This document shows, piece by piece, positions 46,380-57,260 of a DNA stretch of 64,000 nt. This DNA is from Castanea sativa (Eukaryota; Streptophyta; Magnoliopsida; Fagales; Fagaceae): positions 5,913,158-5,977,157 of the forward strand of contig NC_134024.1 in NCBI RefSeq assembly GCF_040712315.1. The letters run 5' to 3'. Numbering within the stretch: position 1 is the first letter of the stretch; each line of letters opens with the position of its first letter. A model generated the notes under the pieces. It saw only the letters and a program-made list of their open reading frames with translations, ran no database searches and was not told where the DNA came from. Both the position numbers and the translations under genes were made by a program.

Positions 46380-49300
46380 TGACTTCTTGTCATTTGTAAA
46401 TAAGTACTGCTTTTTCAAGCATTTTGATTTTTTGACTCTTTTATTCCTTGTTCTAAACGGAACATAGTGATGGCTCTTTTTTCCAAATCCTACATATATG
46501 TTTGATCAGAATTGAACAGTAAGTCTTTTCTCCTTCTTTGAACGTAACTCTTAAGTTTGGGTCAGCATAAACATGCGTGTACAGTCTCAAACTATTCATG
46601 GGTCATGCGTGTAACAAATAGCAGGCTCACAAGTCAAGCATGTTAGGTTGATACAAAACCAAGTTATTTGTGACCCTTTTTCATTGGGGTCTCTCCAACT
46701 GGTTACTGGAACCCAGGCCTCACATTCAGCACATGCAATGGAGCCAAATTTAATCATCCTGAGGTTATCTTTGTTCATGATGGACAATCAATTTACAATA
46801 TTCAAATCCAAAAAAGCCAAATAGCTTTGCCATATCTTATTAATTATAGGTTGATTCAATGAACATGGTATGTACATCTTCAGAAAAAATCCATATAGAA
46901 ATTAGAGGAGGTTTGAGTTTTCTTTGTCATAATATACCTGAAAAACTATCATTGCCAAATTTTAACTGAAAAGTGAAAAATTCAACTTGCACGTGTTCTT
47001 CTTTATGACCTTACTAGATAAGGATAACATAACAATTATGAACGTAACTTTGACCAAAGCCGATTAATAAGACTTGTAAGTTAAGCATTTGTTTGAGACG
47101 ATAAACCATAGGGCTGGTTTGAGGAAAGTGCATAGGAATATTCTTTAAAAGCCCTAAGAAAAAATTGTCATATGAGATAGTTTATGTGTGAGATTAAACT
47201 CATATATGATATGAGAGGTGATTTTATGAGACTGTTTCATGAAATATCATCTCTGTTGAAAAATGACGAAGTTTATAGAGGGCTTGACTAGTTATAAAGA
47301 CTACTAATTAGTGTAAATATAATAGTTTATTTTTCTGTTGTAAACTTATGCTTGTGGGCCTGGTAAGGGGGTTACATGTGTTTCTTCATGTGAGTTGAGT
47401 CATAGACTAATCTCATATGCATCCAAAAAATGAGTGATTTCAGGAGGAAGAGAGTAAGAGTCCTAAAATCAAATCAATGTTACGTTGTCACCCATAAGGT
47501 TTGAACTCACCCTAATCACTGACACAAATAAAAGCAGTGCCATAGTGTTTATTTGGTGTAATGAAGGATGACCTCGTTTTACTATTAGAAATGTTTCCTC
47601 TATTAGAGTATTTCTTGATTTAGACCCCAAAAACCTAAGTAGTAAATTAATGAATAGCTTGATTAATTTTTAATTAATTCCATCATTAACCATTTGATAG
47701 ATTGTACAATCCCAGTGTCACCAAAATCCAATACTAATAAAGAAATATTTATTAAAAAAAATAAAAACATTTGATGATAAAGTGGATTAAACTATTGAAA
47801 AACTCTTTAAAAGAAAAACCACTTTGGATAATTAACCCCATAGGAAAATTCTACTAAAATAAACAATTACAATATGTGTGTACTCACAAAACCTTTGTAG
47901 TCCTAAACTTTGTCGGTAACCTCAGCACATGACTTTTTTTGCCTCCTACCGCAGTGATTCCAGAACTTTGAAATCCTTCTATAAAACTTCTTGCATAAGT
48001 GAACTCATTGGTAAGAGTTAACAACTTCTATGGTTTGGGAGGAACTCTAGAAGGAACATGTAAATAGAACACTCAAGTGAGAGTTTCATTATTTTTTAGG
48101 CTCAAGAAAGTTAGCTTTTTAGGTAAATATGACAACCTCTTTGCTCTCAATTTGTGCAACATGGGTTGGTTTAATATATAAGAAATCATTAGGTTAAGTT
48201 GTGAAGAGTTCAAAAGTTGGTTTACTCTTTGCCGCAATTTCAACTAAGCGAGGCTCGTGTGGACTCTTAGAGAAATTAATATAGTTGTGCACATTTCAAA
48301 TGGCCATATCTAACTCTCAAATTTGGTTAAATTTGTGTCCATTTTGAAGCCCCATATGTTTACTATCCCATGACATAAATTTCATTTAAAAACAGTTTTG
48401 TTGTAAAATATATTAGTAAAAGATCATCGATTCAGATCATAACTTTATTGTATTTAAGTAGCTTATAACCCAAATTCAATCCTAACACAATTACATTCAT
48501 GCAACTCAAATTTGATATATTTTACCATTTTCTTTCATCGAGATGGAAGTCACCAGAACACCAATCTTATTAGGGATTGAAGTAGAGCTATTGCATTAGC
48601 CAATGAGAAACTACAAATTCCTCTAACAAAACATTAAATAATAATTTTTAAAAGATTACTATTAAGTAAGTCCCTATATATACGCCTCTTCAAACAAGAG
48701 AGTAATTAAGTTTTGCTAACGAGTTCTTTAAAGACCATAACTTAATTTTGTGCCATAATTTTGATGTATTCAATTGTAATTGGGTGGTTTTATATCACAT
48801 TCATATAAATCTATCACTCACAATTACTTACATTAAAATTGTGGCAAAAATTGTAGTATAAAAGTTGTGTCCATATTCTTTCTCTTCACTAACACACTTG
48901 AATCACATTGTGGCAAAAATTGTGGTATAAAAGTTGTGTCTATATTCTTTCTCTTCACTAACATACACACCTGAATCACATTCCATATATATTTGACAGG
49001 TGAATTGTATCTTTATTCATACTCCGCTAGTTCTTTTTCCAATGAGTGGAATTAATGGAAGAAAGTGCAGGGTTCTTTTACTTTACCCTATAAAATACTT
49101 AATAAATTACAAAAATATTACTGTTAAGTAAGTCTTCTTGGCTCTTCGCGCAGATGAAAGAGTAAGTTTAATCTGCCAACACAAACCTGAATCACATTCC
49201 ACAATTCACACGTGAATTGTATTGTTATTTATACTTGCACTCGTTCAAAAGAGGAAAGTGCAGAGTAATTAAGTCTAAAGGTACTGTTATCTTATAAAAT

Positions 49301-49733
49301 ATTCACTTTATTAAATTCTCAACGCAGTAATATACCTAGGAAAACATGGTAGGGTAGTTCACATGTCATTCTCATGTGACCTAAAGAGTTAGCTTAACTG
49401 TCTGATAATGCCAAAGCATCCCATTATTTCAGAAAAGAAAAGAAAAGAAAAGAAAAAAAAAAAAAAAAAAAGGCATACTTTCAAGTCACTCCATAATCAA
49501 CCAAGGAAAAAGTAAAAAACGTGAATGCACAATTCATACAGAAACAAAAAACGTCTTAGCAAAACTAAGCATGTGGTTAATTTTAACCTTAATGATTACC
49601 CTTTACGCGTAAACTGACCAAAAAATTACACAACTTGAAAACAGTCTCTATCTATGATGATTATAAATGTACCTAACCCATATTGAATTTTAGATAGCAC
49701 CAGATAGTCTTGGCCTATCCACCCACTACAAGC
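46380..49733. other. Intergenic region, no supported gene
   Basis: AT-rich sequence. A 69-bp unit starting ATTGTGGCAAAAATTGT is duplicated at 48838 and 48907, and an AAAAG-rich purine run lies at 49435-49472. No coding gene or RNA gene is recognised. Confidence 0.5.
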
Positions 49734-49740
49734 TTATAAA
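49734..49740 (+). promoter_or_regulatory. TATA box ahead of the small ORF at 49919
   Basis: TTATAAA lies ~180 bp before the ATG, followed by an A/G-rich leader typical of plant 5' untranslated regions. Confidence 0.45.
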
Positions 49741-49918
49741 TTTGGCTTCATTTTTGCCACCACTTTCAACTTATAACATACAACTACTACTACAGCTAGA
49801 GAGGTACATAAAGTCATTGTTTACGACTTTGAAAGTTCAAGCTAGCAAGCAATCTCTGATTCTTAGCAGTGCTTTCACATAAAGAAAGAAACACAGAAAG
49901 AAAAAGAGGAGCAAGAAG

Positions 49919-50092
49919 ATGATGATGATGGTGATCATGGCGGAGCTCTTGGGGGAATACGCTGCTGTGCTTACAAGACTGACTGAGAGGCTTGCTCAAC
50001 CAAGGCGCAGAACACGTACTCATGCTTTCAGAAATCTTCGTCTGAATTCTTACGCATCAATGCAAGACTCTTCCTTCATTCTTTATTTTTAG
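49919..50092 (+). CDS. Small ORF of 57 codons, unknown function
   Basis: The ORF starts with a run of methionines (MMMMVIMAELLGEYAAV) and has an amphipathic helix-like part (LTRLTERLAQ). An Arg-rich stretch (PRRRTRTHAFRNLRLN) and a TAG at 50090-50092 follow. Local GC is higher than the flanks. A TATA box and a purine-rich leader precede it. The codon content differs from random AT-rich ORFs in this region, which makes expression plausible. I do not recognise a family. It may be a small basic nuclear or signalling protein, or an unusual non-coding transcript. Confidence 0.45.
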   Translation: MMMMVIMAELLGEYAAVLTRLTERLAQPRRRTRTHAFRNLRLNSYASMQDSSFILYF

Positions 50093-50593
50093 TTGCTGAA
50101 AAAAGCCTAGTTTATGTTCGGTTCTGCACAATCTTCTTCATGTATCTGTTTGAGTTATTTATTGATTTCTTGAATTGTGTTTATGAGATTCTTTTGGGGG
50201 GCTTTAGATTTGTGATTTAGCATATAGGCTTGAGTTTATCATCTTTGTAGTTTCTCATGTGAGAGATTCATTCTTTACCTCAGAAATAATAATCCAATTT
50301 ATAATACAAAAATCATTTTCCCTAATTATATATGTTGTTTTATTAATAAATTTTCTTGCTCATTCTTGGAATTTTATTTATTTATTATATATATGCCCCA
50401 GTGAAATACTGATATAGATGTTTGAATGAGTTCTCGGGGTTTTTTATTTTTATTTTATTTTTTGGAAATTTCTTTTCTTTTCCACCTTAGTGTCATGAAG
50501 TTGAGTGGTTGGCCTCACATTGCTAATGGAACACCAAAAGCTAAACGTAAAGCAATTCATTAGTACAATGCAAAATTACCCAGTTTATGAGTG
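50093..50593. other. Downstream flank of the small ORF
   Basis: AT-rich; probably includes the 3' untranslated region. No other feature is seen. Confidence 0.4.
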
Positions 50594-51068
50594 CAAGAAA
50601 TATTTGAAAAGTTGATAAAACTTTACTTAAAGCAAATTTGATATGTTCTAAACTTTTAATCCAAGAAGCACAGCACAGTGCATTTATTTATGTATGTTCA
50701 AATTGTAAAATGAGCTTCCTAGCTACCAAAAATAGAAAAATGAAAAGGAAAAAAAGTTTTGTAAATGAGCTATAATGATAGAGAAAGTTGTGGGGATCTC
50801 TCTCAATTAATCACATCATTAGCAATTTTACTCAAAGAAATATTTGAAAATTTGATAAAATTTTACTTAAAGCAATTTGATATGTTCTAAACTTTTAATC
50901 CAAGAAGCACAGTGCAGTGCATTTATTTATGTATGTTCAAATTGTAAAATATGAGCTTCCTAGCTACCAAAAAATAGAAAAAGTAAAAAAGAAAAAAAGT
51001 TTTGTAAATGAGATAATGATGGAGAAAGTTGTGGGGATCTCTCTCAATTAATCACATCATTAGCAATA
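50594..51068 (+). repeat. Direct tandem duplication of a ~240-bp unit
   Basis: Copy 1 (50594-50832) and copy 2 (50833-51068) share AAGAAATATTTGAAAA, GATATGTTCTAAACTTTTAA, GTGCATTTATTTATGTATG and TTGTGGGGATCTCTCTCAAT with few differences. No ORF is conserved between copies. From 51069 to 52134 nothing else is recognised. Confidence 0.9.
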
Positions 51069-52134
51069 TGACAATTTTTCTGGGACCTATGATGGCCTAT
51101 CATCTCTGATTGTCCACCACAAAAAATTGTTTGTTTAGTAGAATAATTAGAGGTATCTACTACCGGCGATTTAAGTCAAATTCAATCTCTTTCTTTTGGA
51201 TGGTGAATCTTGCATTTCACGCTTAGTGGATAAGATTTTGTGAATTTAAGAAAAGAAGAAAACAAAAAAAGTTGTACGTAAAAAAAAACAAATTGATTAT
51301 GAAAAGGACAATAAATTATACCGACAAGTTAATTGTATAAAAGCATGGACAATGACAAATGTGTGGGTACTACATACACATTATTACACAGACTAACATG
51401 ATTACTGAATTATCAAACTAATCGGATCTGTTTCCCTGAAATTATTCGTATAGCAAGTAATTAGATTTGACTCACTATGGAAAGTTACATCAGTTTGTAA
51501 CAAATTGGAGTAATAGAAAAATTTATACTTATAATATACCTAGTTTTTATTTTTTATTTTTCGGAAAAAGAGAACAGTACAAATCTATTGAATGTGAACA
51601 GCAGAAAATTAAGCTCAGCCACACACAAACACACGGATTTGCATGGTCCACCGAAAGCTAGCAAGGGAAATGCCCATGGTTTTCCTACAGTTTTATTATG
51701 GTTACTACGACAAAAGTTATATACATCATTAGCATAAATGTTCTGCACTATTAACTTGAGCTAAACATATGAGGGAAGTTATAATAAAGGCTTAATTAGG
51801 GCATCTAAAGGGTACTCAAATATTGGAAACGCCCTCAATAATTGTACATGCGTCAAATTTATTCAATTGACCCATCAAAATATCAAACTCTACATGTCTT
51901 CTCAACGTAATAATGTTAATTGGAGCAATTATTGGAGTATTTTAATATTGAATCATTACTTTGATAAATTAATACCGTACGTAATAGGCATATGGGGATC
52001 GAGTTCGTGTTTTTGCATTCTAATTCCGTAATTTCCAATTTATTTTAGAAAGTCCAACCTTGACATAATAGGTATAAACTTTATGTGAATAAATAGGTTA
52101 TAATGCGATTAATCTTGAGTAAGTCCTAAAAGTC

Positions 52135-52142
52135 TATAAATA
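52135..52142 (+). promoter_or_regulatory. TATA box of the split small ORF
   Basis: TATAAATA is a consensus plant TATA box, ~80 bp before the ATG at 52218. An (AC)n tract lies in the presumed leader. Confidence 0.55.
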
Positions 52143-52294
52143 AGACTATTTGCATCATTCCTACACACACACACACACACTCATACACATAGCATTAGAT
52201 AGATTTTAGCTAAGCAGATGTGTTATTTTGACGAGCTTGGGGTTAAACAGTTTGTGCTGAATCCGTTTGAGCCAAACAACATCATTGAGTTGTT

Positions 52295-53226
52295 GTATCA
52301 GTGGGTTTTTTAGACCCCTATAAAACTAGATTGTTTAATCTAATTAATTAACCAAGTGAATACTTTTTTTTTTTTTTGAGAAGCAACCAAGTGAATACTT
52401 AGGTTTATTATTCAGATCTAAGTTAACACAAAACAATCATATCATGCAAGGCAGCGGAAATATAAAGAACACAATGATATGATGATCCAGAAAAACTAAA
52501 TCGGTAAAAAATTTGGAGAGGATTTAACCTAGCTATCCTCAAGGTAAACATGAATCCACTATGAAAGAATCGAAGTTGTACAATAGCGACTTAGACCACT
52601 AACATCCTATTACTATCCACCAGTAAAAACTTACTGACACGACCACGTGTAAGCTTCGAAACCACGGACTCCTTCTTTCTTGGATTCTCCAACAAGTACA
52701 AGCACAAGCACTCCCGCTTGTGTATCTTTGAACTCTTATGGCAGCAACTGAACGATCATCAAGTTCTCGAAGAAATCTCTTTGATAATCCCAAGCTTGTG
52801 TGAAGGCAAGCACCTCTTAGATCTTACAAGAAATTCACACAAACAGCAATATGAGCAACCTGAAATACGTGACTAGGGTTTGCCTTTTATATTTAGGGCA
52901 AAACATAAAACCCTACACGTCATATGGACTTAGGGCTGAGTTGAAAATTTTGCAGAAAAAAAAAACAATCTGCATGACTTTCGATCGGTCGAGTCTAATT
53001 CTCGATCGATCGAGACAGACAGAATTGCACAGTAACTTTTGCAGCAATTTGATTCCAACTTTACATTAAAGACACATACTTTGAGCAAGTCTAAAACATA
53101 ACTAGACACATGTTTTGATCATGATTTACCAACAATACATATTAGAGTTCTAATACATTAGTTCTTAAGTACTTATATTAGAGTTCTAATACATTAGTTC
53201 CTAAGTACTTAGAACCTAACAGTATC
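52295..53226 (-). mobile_element. Solo-LTR-like insertion with 5-bp target duplication GTATC
   Basis: GTATC is present at 52295-52299 and 53222-53226. The minus strand reads TGTTAGGTTC at one end (from 53221) and AAAAACCCACT at the other; the CA is followed by an extra CT. Near the 53221 end, a ~46-bp piece (TATTAGAGTTCTAATACATT) is duplicated at 53122 and 53168. A nested micro-insertion lies at 52350-52400. No coding sequence is seen. Confidence 0.65.
52350..52400 (-). mobile_element. Micro-insertion: poly(T)-GAGAAGC flanked by a 16-bp target duplication
   Basis: AACCAAGTGAATACTT occurs at 52350-52365 and 52385-52400. Only 12 T and GAGAAGC (19 nt) lie between. On the minus strand it is GCTTCTC plus poly(A): a tail-only retroposed piece, inserted into the LTR-like element after that had landed. 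Confidence 0.8.
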
Positions 53227-53270
53227 CTAGAGAAGAAAAGTCAAGAGAAGATTTGCTACATTGGTTTTAG

Positions 53271-55824
53271 GCGTTGCCAACTATGAAGGCTTGAATCTCC
53301 TTAAACATAGCGAGATATACTCACGTCTCAATCCAATTGTGTTGAGATCTTCAGAATAATTTTTATTGTAATTTTTATATTTCTCTTATGATTTTTATTG
53401 TATTTGCACCAACAAAAACTCACTCCTTTGCTAGCTTACTTTCTCAATAGTGACTGTTTTTGTTGAACATATTTGCTAGATTTTGGTTGTCTTGTGATAG
53501 GAGAGTCAAGTCCTCTTCTTAAAAAATGAGTCCCCTATTTATACTTAGAATCAATGGTTCCTAATATTTTCTTTCTCCTATGTTGCACTTGCTCCTCATA
53601 CTTCGATTCCACTTGTCTTGCTTCCAGGCTGTTCAAAACTTCAATAATCACTGCTATTCTTATGATCTACACGCTTAATCTATGTTCATGCTTTGCACAT
53701 GATGCGACCTGCACCACTTGTTATGCTGTTGGTGAGTGAAGAGTTTCAAATATTTATAGCCAACAACTTTGAAACCAAATAATCTCCTTGTCAGGTTCAG
53801 CAATTGCAACTTATTCAGATTCTGTAATTGAAAATGCCATTTTTTTTGTGTAATTGAGAGACCCAACTCACTGTTATACAACCCAAAATAAATACAAACT
53901 CAGTAGTACTGTTTCTTATAGTTCTGTCAATATCAAATTTGCTATAAGTCTAAGCCAATATAAAGCTATATATAGTTCCATATTTGCTCTTGAAACATAG
54001 TAACAAGTTTGTGTTACCTTTCAAGTATCTTATTAAGGATCCACATTATTCCAATGTCGCTTACTAGGGTTACTCATATCGCAACTCCCAATATTACATG
54101 TACTATGTTTCCATCCAGTACAAACCGTAACAAACAATAAGGCTGTCAAATGCCAATTTTTGAAGCATATGGGACACTTTCCATGTAGGCAAGCCCCTTC
54201 CCTGTCTTGGCTAAATGCTCTCTCTTTAGTTTGAAGTGACATCAACGAGAATGAAGAGAAAAATAATTCTGTGCAATTCTTTTTTTCTTTTTCCAAAATT
54301 AAAGGACAATATTAAGCAAGAAATTAAATAAAATAGATAGCTACATTTGTGTCTACCAACAATGTATATGTCATAGTTATATTGAGTTGGCTCATTCTTA
54401 AAAAAATAATAAAATAAAAATTCAATGTTTGGCTGGCTTGACTTTCAGCTTTTATTAGCTTGGAAACGCCATCTCTTGGTCTTGGCTCTTCAATAGTTCA
54501 ATCTATACTGTTATTTGATCATATAATCAAGAAAACAAAAACCCAAAGAAATAAAAATAAGAAAATGTTATCTTTCCCCCTTCAATTACTGGTGTCAAGC
54601 ACTTTAAAAAGTTGCACTTTAAATTGTATTTGCTTTTTCAACAAAAATAAACTTTTTAGTTATATTTTCTTTATCATTGATTGCTTTAGGCTCCCTTTTT
54701 GAAGCAAGTGATTTACACAAGAGAATTTTAATAATTTGATAACAAAATTAGTAAAATACGTGTTCTATAGAATTTATACTATATGTTACACGTATATTCA
54801 TATTTTACAAAATATCATTTATCATATAAATAAAATACTTTTAAAAATACATGTTTTCTAATTTAAAGTGTAAAATATGTATTAAAATTTTTATGTATTA
54901 CTTATACAAAAAGACTTCAACTTAACTATATTTTAATAGAGTTATCAACCATGCATTTTGTTAGGGTGTGTCAATATATAGGACAACAAAACTATCAAAA
55001 TCAATATTTTTAGTCTCATGTTTTACAATTTATGTTAGAAATTTGCATTTTTATTATAATCTTTTTATTTGTTAAGTTTTTTCTACAATTTGAATGATTA
55101 TATTTTAAATAAATAAACAATAAAATCATTTTAAATTAACTATAGTAATATGTAACAATAGATAAAAAAAAATTTACTAAGTAAGTGAATGAAGAAATAT
55201 ATTAAACATAATCTCCTTTTTTACTTTGTTACACACACCCATTATCTACTTTATGTTTTTTCTTTTTTCTAAGTAAGTGATTGAAAGAATATATTAAAAA
55301 CGATCTCCTTTATTTGTTTACGTGTTACACACACTATTATCCTATTAAATTAGAATATAATAAAAGAAATAATTTAACTTATATAATCATTTCTTAATAT
55401 TAAATTTTCTTTTAAATCATAATATATCCGTACGTATATTCTCCTACTTATGTTTATTTTATTCTTGTCTTCTGTGTCATATATTTAATGCTTTTTAATA
55501 AAAAAAATTAAACAGAATGAAACTTATATGTATTTCATTTCGTATATTACTAATCATATTTTAGACTAAAAAAACAGAGTCAAACAGTGTGATCTTATAT
55601 AAATAATAAATACAATATTTTAAATTTATGGTTAAAATTTTTCCAATAGTTTAGGGGGTGGAAAAAGAATATTTAAAAAAGAATATATAGTTGAGGGATG
55701 AAAAGAAATATTTTTTAAACTAAAGGACAAATTATGTAATATCTTCAATAATTAAAGACAAAGAAGAAGAACCTTTTATAATTTAGGGACTCAAGTCAAA
55801 ATTCATGTCATGAAAATAGGATAA
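53271..55824. other. AT-rich intergenic region, no supported gene
   Basis: Sequence is very AT-rich from about 54300 on. Two copies of a block with CTAAGTAAGTGA-TGAA, AATATATTAAA and TCTCCTTT lie near 55175 and 55270. No gene is recognised. Confidence 0.5.
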
Positions 55825-56048
55825 AGTTTACCTACAAATTCAGTTGTAGTCATTGGATACAACTTCCACTAAAAAATTAATATGGCTACAAATTTTGAAT
55901 ATTTAATTGTCGAATTGCATATTAATTATATATGTGAGGACACTAATCGGACTTATCCGCTTTGGGGAGCCAGTCCCTCACGGTTTAATCTCAAGCGGCG
56001 TGGAGAACGATACCTGGAGCAAGGGCTGACCTTGGAACTCGGCAGGCC

Positions 56049-56090
56049 GTCCCACATCGACAAGAGATCCCTCCCACATGTGGTTTATAA
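56049..56090 (+). promoter_or_regulatory. snRNA-type promoter in left palindrome arm: USE and TATA box
   Basis: GTCCCACATCG (56049-56059) is an exact match to the plant snRNA upstream sequence element RTCCCACATCG. TTTATAA follows at 56084-56090, leaving 24 bp between. That spacing is the one associated with Pol III-type U6/U3 promoters in plants. The predicted start falls at the centre of the palindrome. Confidence 0.55.
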
Positions 56091-56156
56091 GCGTCTGGCG
56101 CGACCACATGTGTACCACTACTACACATGTGGTACACATGTGGTCGCGCCAGACGC

Positions 56157-56198
56157 TTATAAACCACATGTGGGAGGGATCTCTTGTCGATGTGGGAC
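56157..56198 (-). promoter_or_regulatory. snRNA-type promoter in right palindrome arm (mirror copy)
   Basis: The same USE (complement of 56188-56198) and TATA box (complement of 56157-56163) occur on the minus strand by symmetry. They direct transcription toward the centre and through the left arm. Confidence 0.55.
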
Positions 56199-56670
56199 GG
56201 CCTGCCGAGTTCCAAGGTCAGCCCTTGCTCCAGGTATCGTTCTCCACGCCGCTTGAGATTAAACCGTGAGGGACTGGCTCCCCAAAGCGGATAAGTCCGA
56301 TTAGTGTCCTCACAATATCCTTAAAACATATGTTAAATTTCGTGCCAATCAGATGATATTTACTGTTCGATTCATAAACTTATTTTTATGCATAATTTTA
56401 AATTACAAAAACTTGAAATTTAAACATTTGATTGATGATATAACTATTAATTTTTTTAATCTTTTATAAATATTTCAAGCACAAAGAATATAAAAAGAAA
56501 ATATAATCTAATGATAGATTTTTCAAAATTCACATCAAATAAAAACTGAGATAGATTTCGTAACTTGCTATTCTCTTGCAGAGTAGGCAAAGATTTACCT
56601 CTGCAGAAAATATATTGAGTAGAGTTGTAGTCAATAACTACAATCAAATTTATAACTAAACTTTGTAGAT

Positions 56671-57260
56671 GAAACTAATAAAAATTTGTAGCCAAACTTT
56701 ATACATGAAAATAATATTTTGACCAAAATTTTCTCTATCTAAAGAACTTAGACATATGGTGTTTAATTGGCTAAAAAGAAGTGTAGGGGTTATTAATAAA
56801 TAAATAAATAAGGTACAGGGGCTTATTTGTAAATGAGATTAAAAAAATAATACTAAAGAGAACCAACAACCCAGAAGTGAATAACTGGACTCCGAACTTT
56901 TCATTGAAGGTGGAAACATAGACAACACCACACAACACGACACGGCACTGCTCTTCTCAGTCTTCACTCTTCTGGTATGAATCTCTGTAATCCTTTCAAT
57001 TTTCAATACTATTTACATCACAATCATCGTTATTCTTATCTAGATTTTCATATTATATATCTCTAACATGATCAATACTTAATTTAATGCTCTTTGATTA
57101 ATGTTGTTTTTGATCATATATATCCATGAAGTTCATTTTTTTTTCAGTATTAGTTTGATTATTGCTTTGATATCCATTGGTTTTGATGTAAAAATTTCTG
57201 GGTTTTGATCAGTTTGACTCAATTATCTCTTGCAACCAAAAAACAAAGAAAATTTAAAAG
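56671..57260 (+). promoter_or_regulatory. Promoter and probable 5' untranslated exon/intron of the large gene
   Basis: A C/T-rich stretch (56915-56974, ending TCTTCTG) before GTATGAATC looks like a leader exon with donor. The AT- and T-rich sequence to about 57212 (TTTTGATCAG) could be its intron. No clear TATA box is seen. Confidence 0.4.

Larger units (their letters stand above)
52218..53270 (+). pseudogene. Small gene (41 codons before disruption) split by an LTR-like insertion
   Basis: An ATG at 52218 opens a frame (MCYFDELGVKQF, then NPFEPNNIIELLY) that runs to 52299. An insertion of ~920 bp flanked by GTATC follows. The frame resumes at 53227 with PREEKSREDLLHWF and a TAG at 53268-53270. 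The 82 + 44 nt add up to an exact multiple of three. Together with the good TATA box, this suggests a real short coding gene before the insertion. As it stands the frame ends at a TAG soon after 52300. I do not recognise the family. Confidence 0.5.
55933..56314. repeat. Perfect palindromic element: two 186-bp inverted arms, 10-bp spacer
   Basis: Arms 55933-56118 and 56129-56314 appear identical as reverse complements over their whole length. The ORFs read from the two strands are also the same outside the spacer. Ends are TGTGAGGACAC / GTGTCCTCACA. The arms are clearly GC-richer than the surrounding DNA. A target duplication is not clear (at most ATA). Either an LTR-derived inverted duplication, a foldback element, or an assembly fold-back could explain it. 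Confidence 0.93.
55825..56670. mobile_element. Diverged MITE-like element with inverted ends, host of the palindrome
   Basis: AAAGTTTACCTACAAATTCA and GTTGTAGTCATTGGATACAA near 55826-55870 match, in inverted form and imperfectly, the sequence around 56622-56668. The AT-rich body (ATTTTGAATATTTAATTGTC and AACTTGAAATTTAAACATTT) looks like an old foldback element. It is interrupted by the GC-richer palindrome at 55933-56314. Confidence 0.5.

Noticed and set aside
55882..56269. Paired ORFs on both strands in the palindrome
   Set aside because: The symmetry forces identical frames on both strands; there is no start context or family resemblance.
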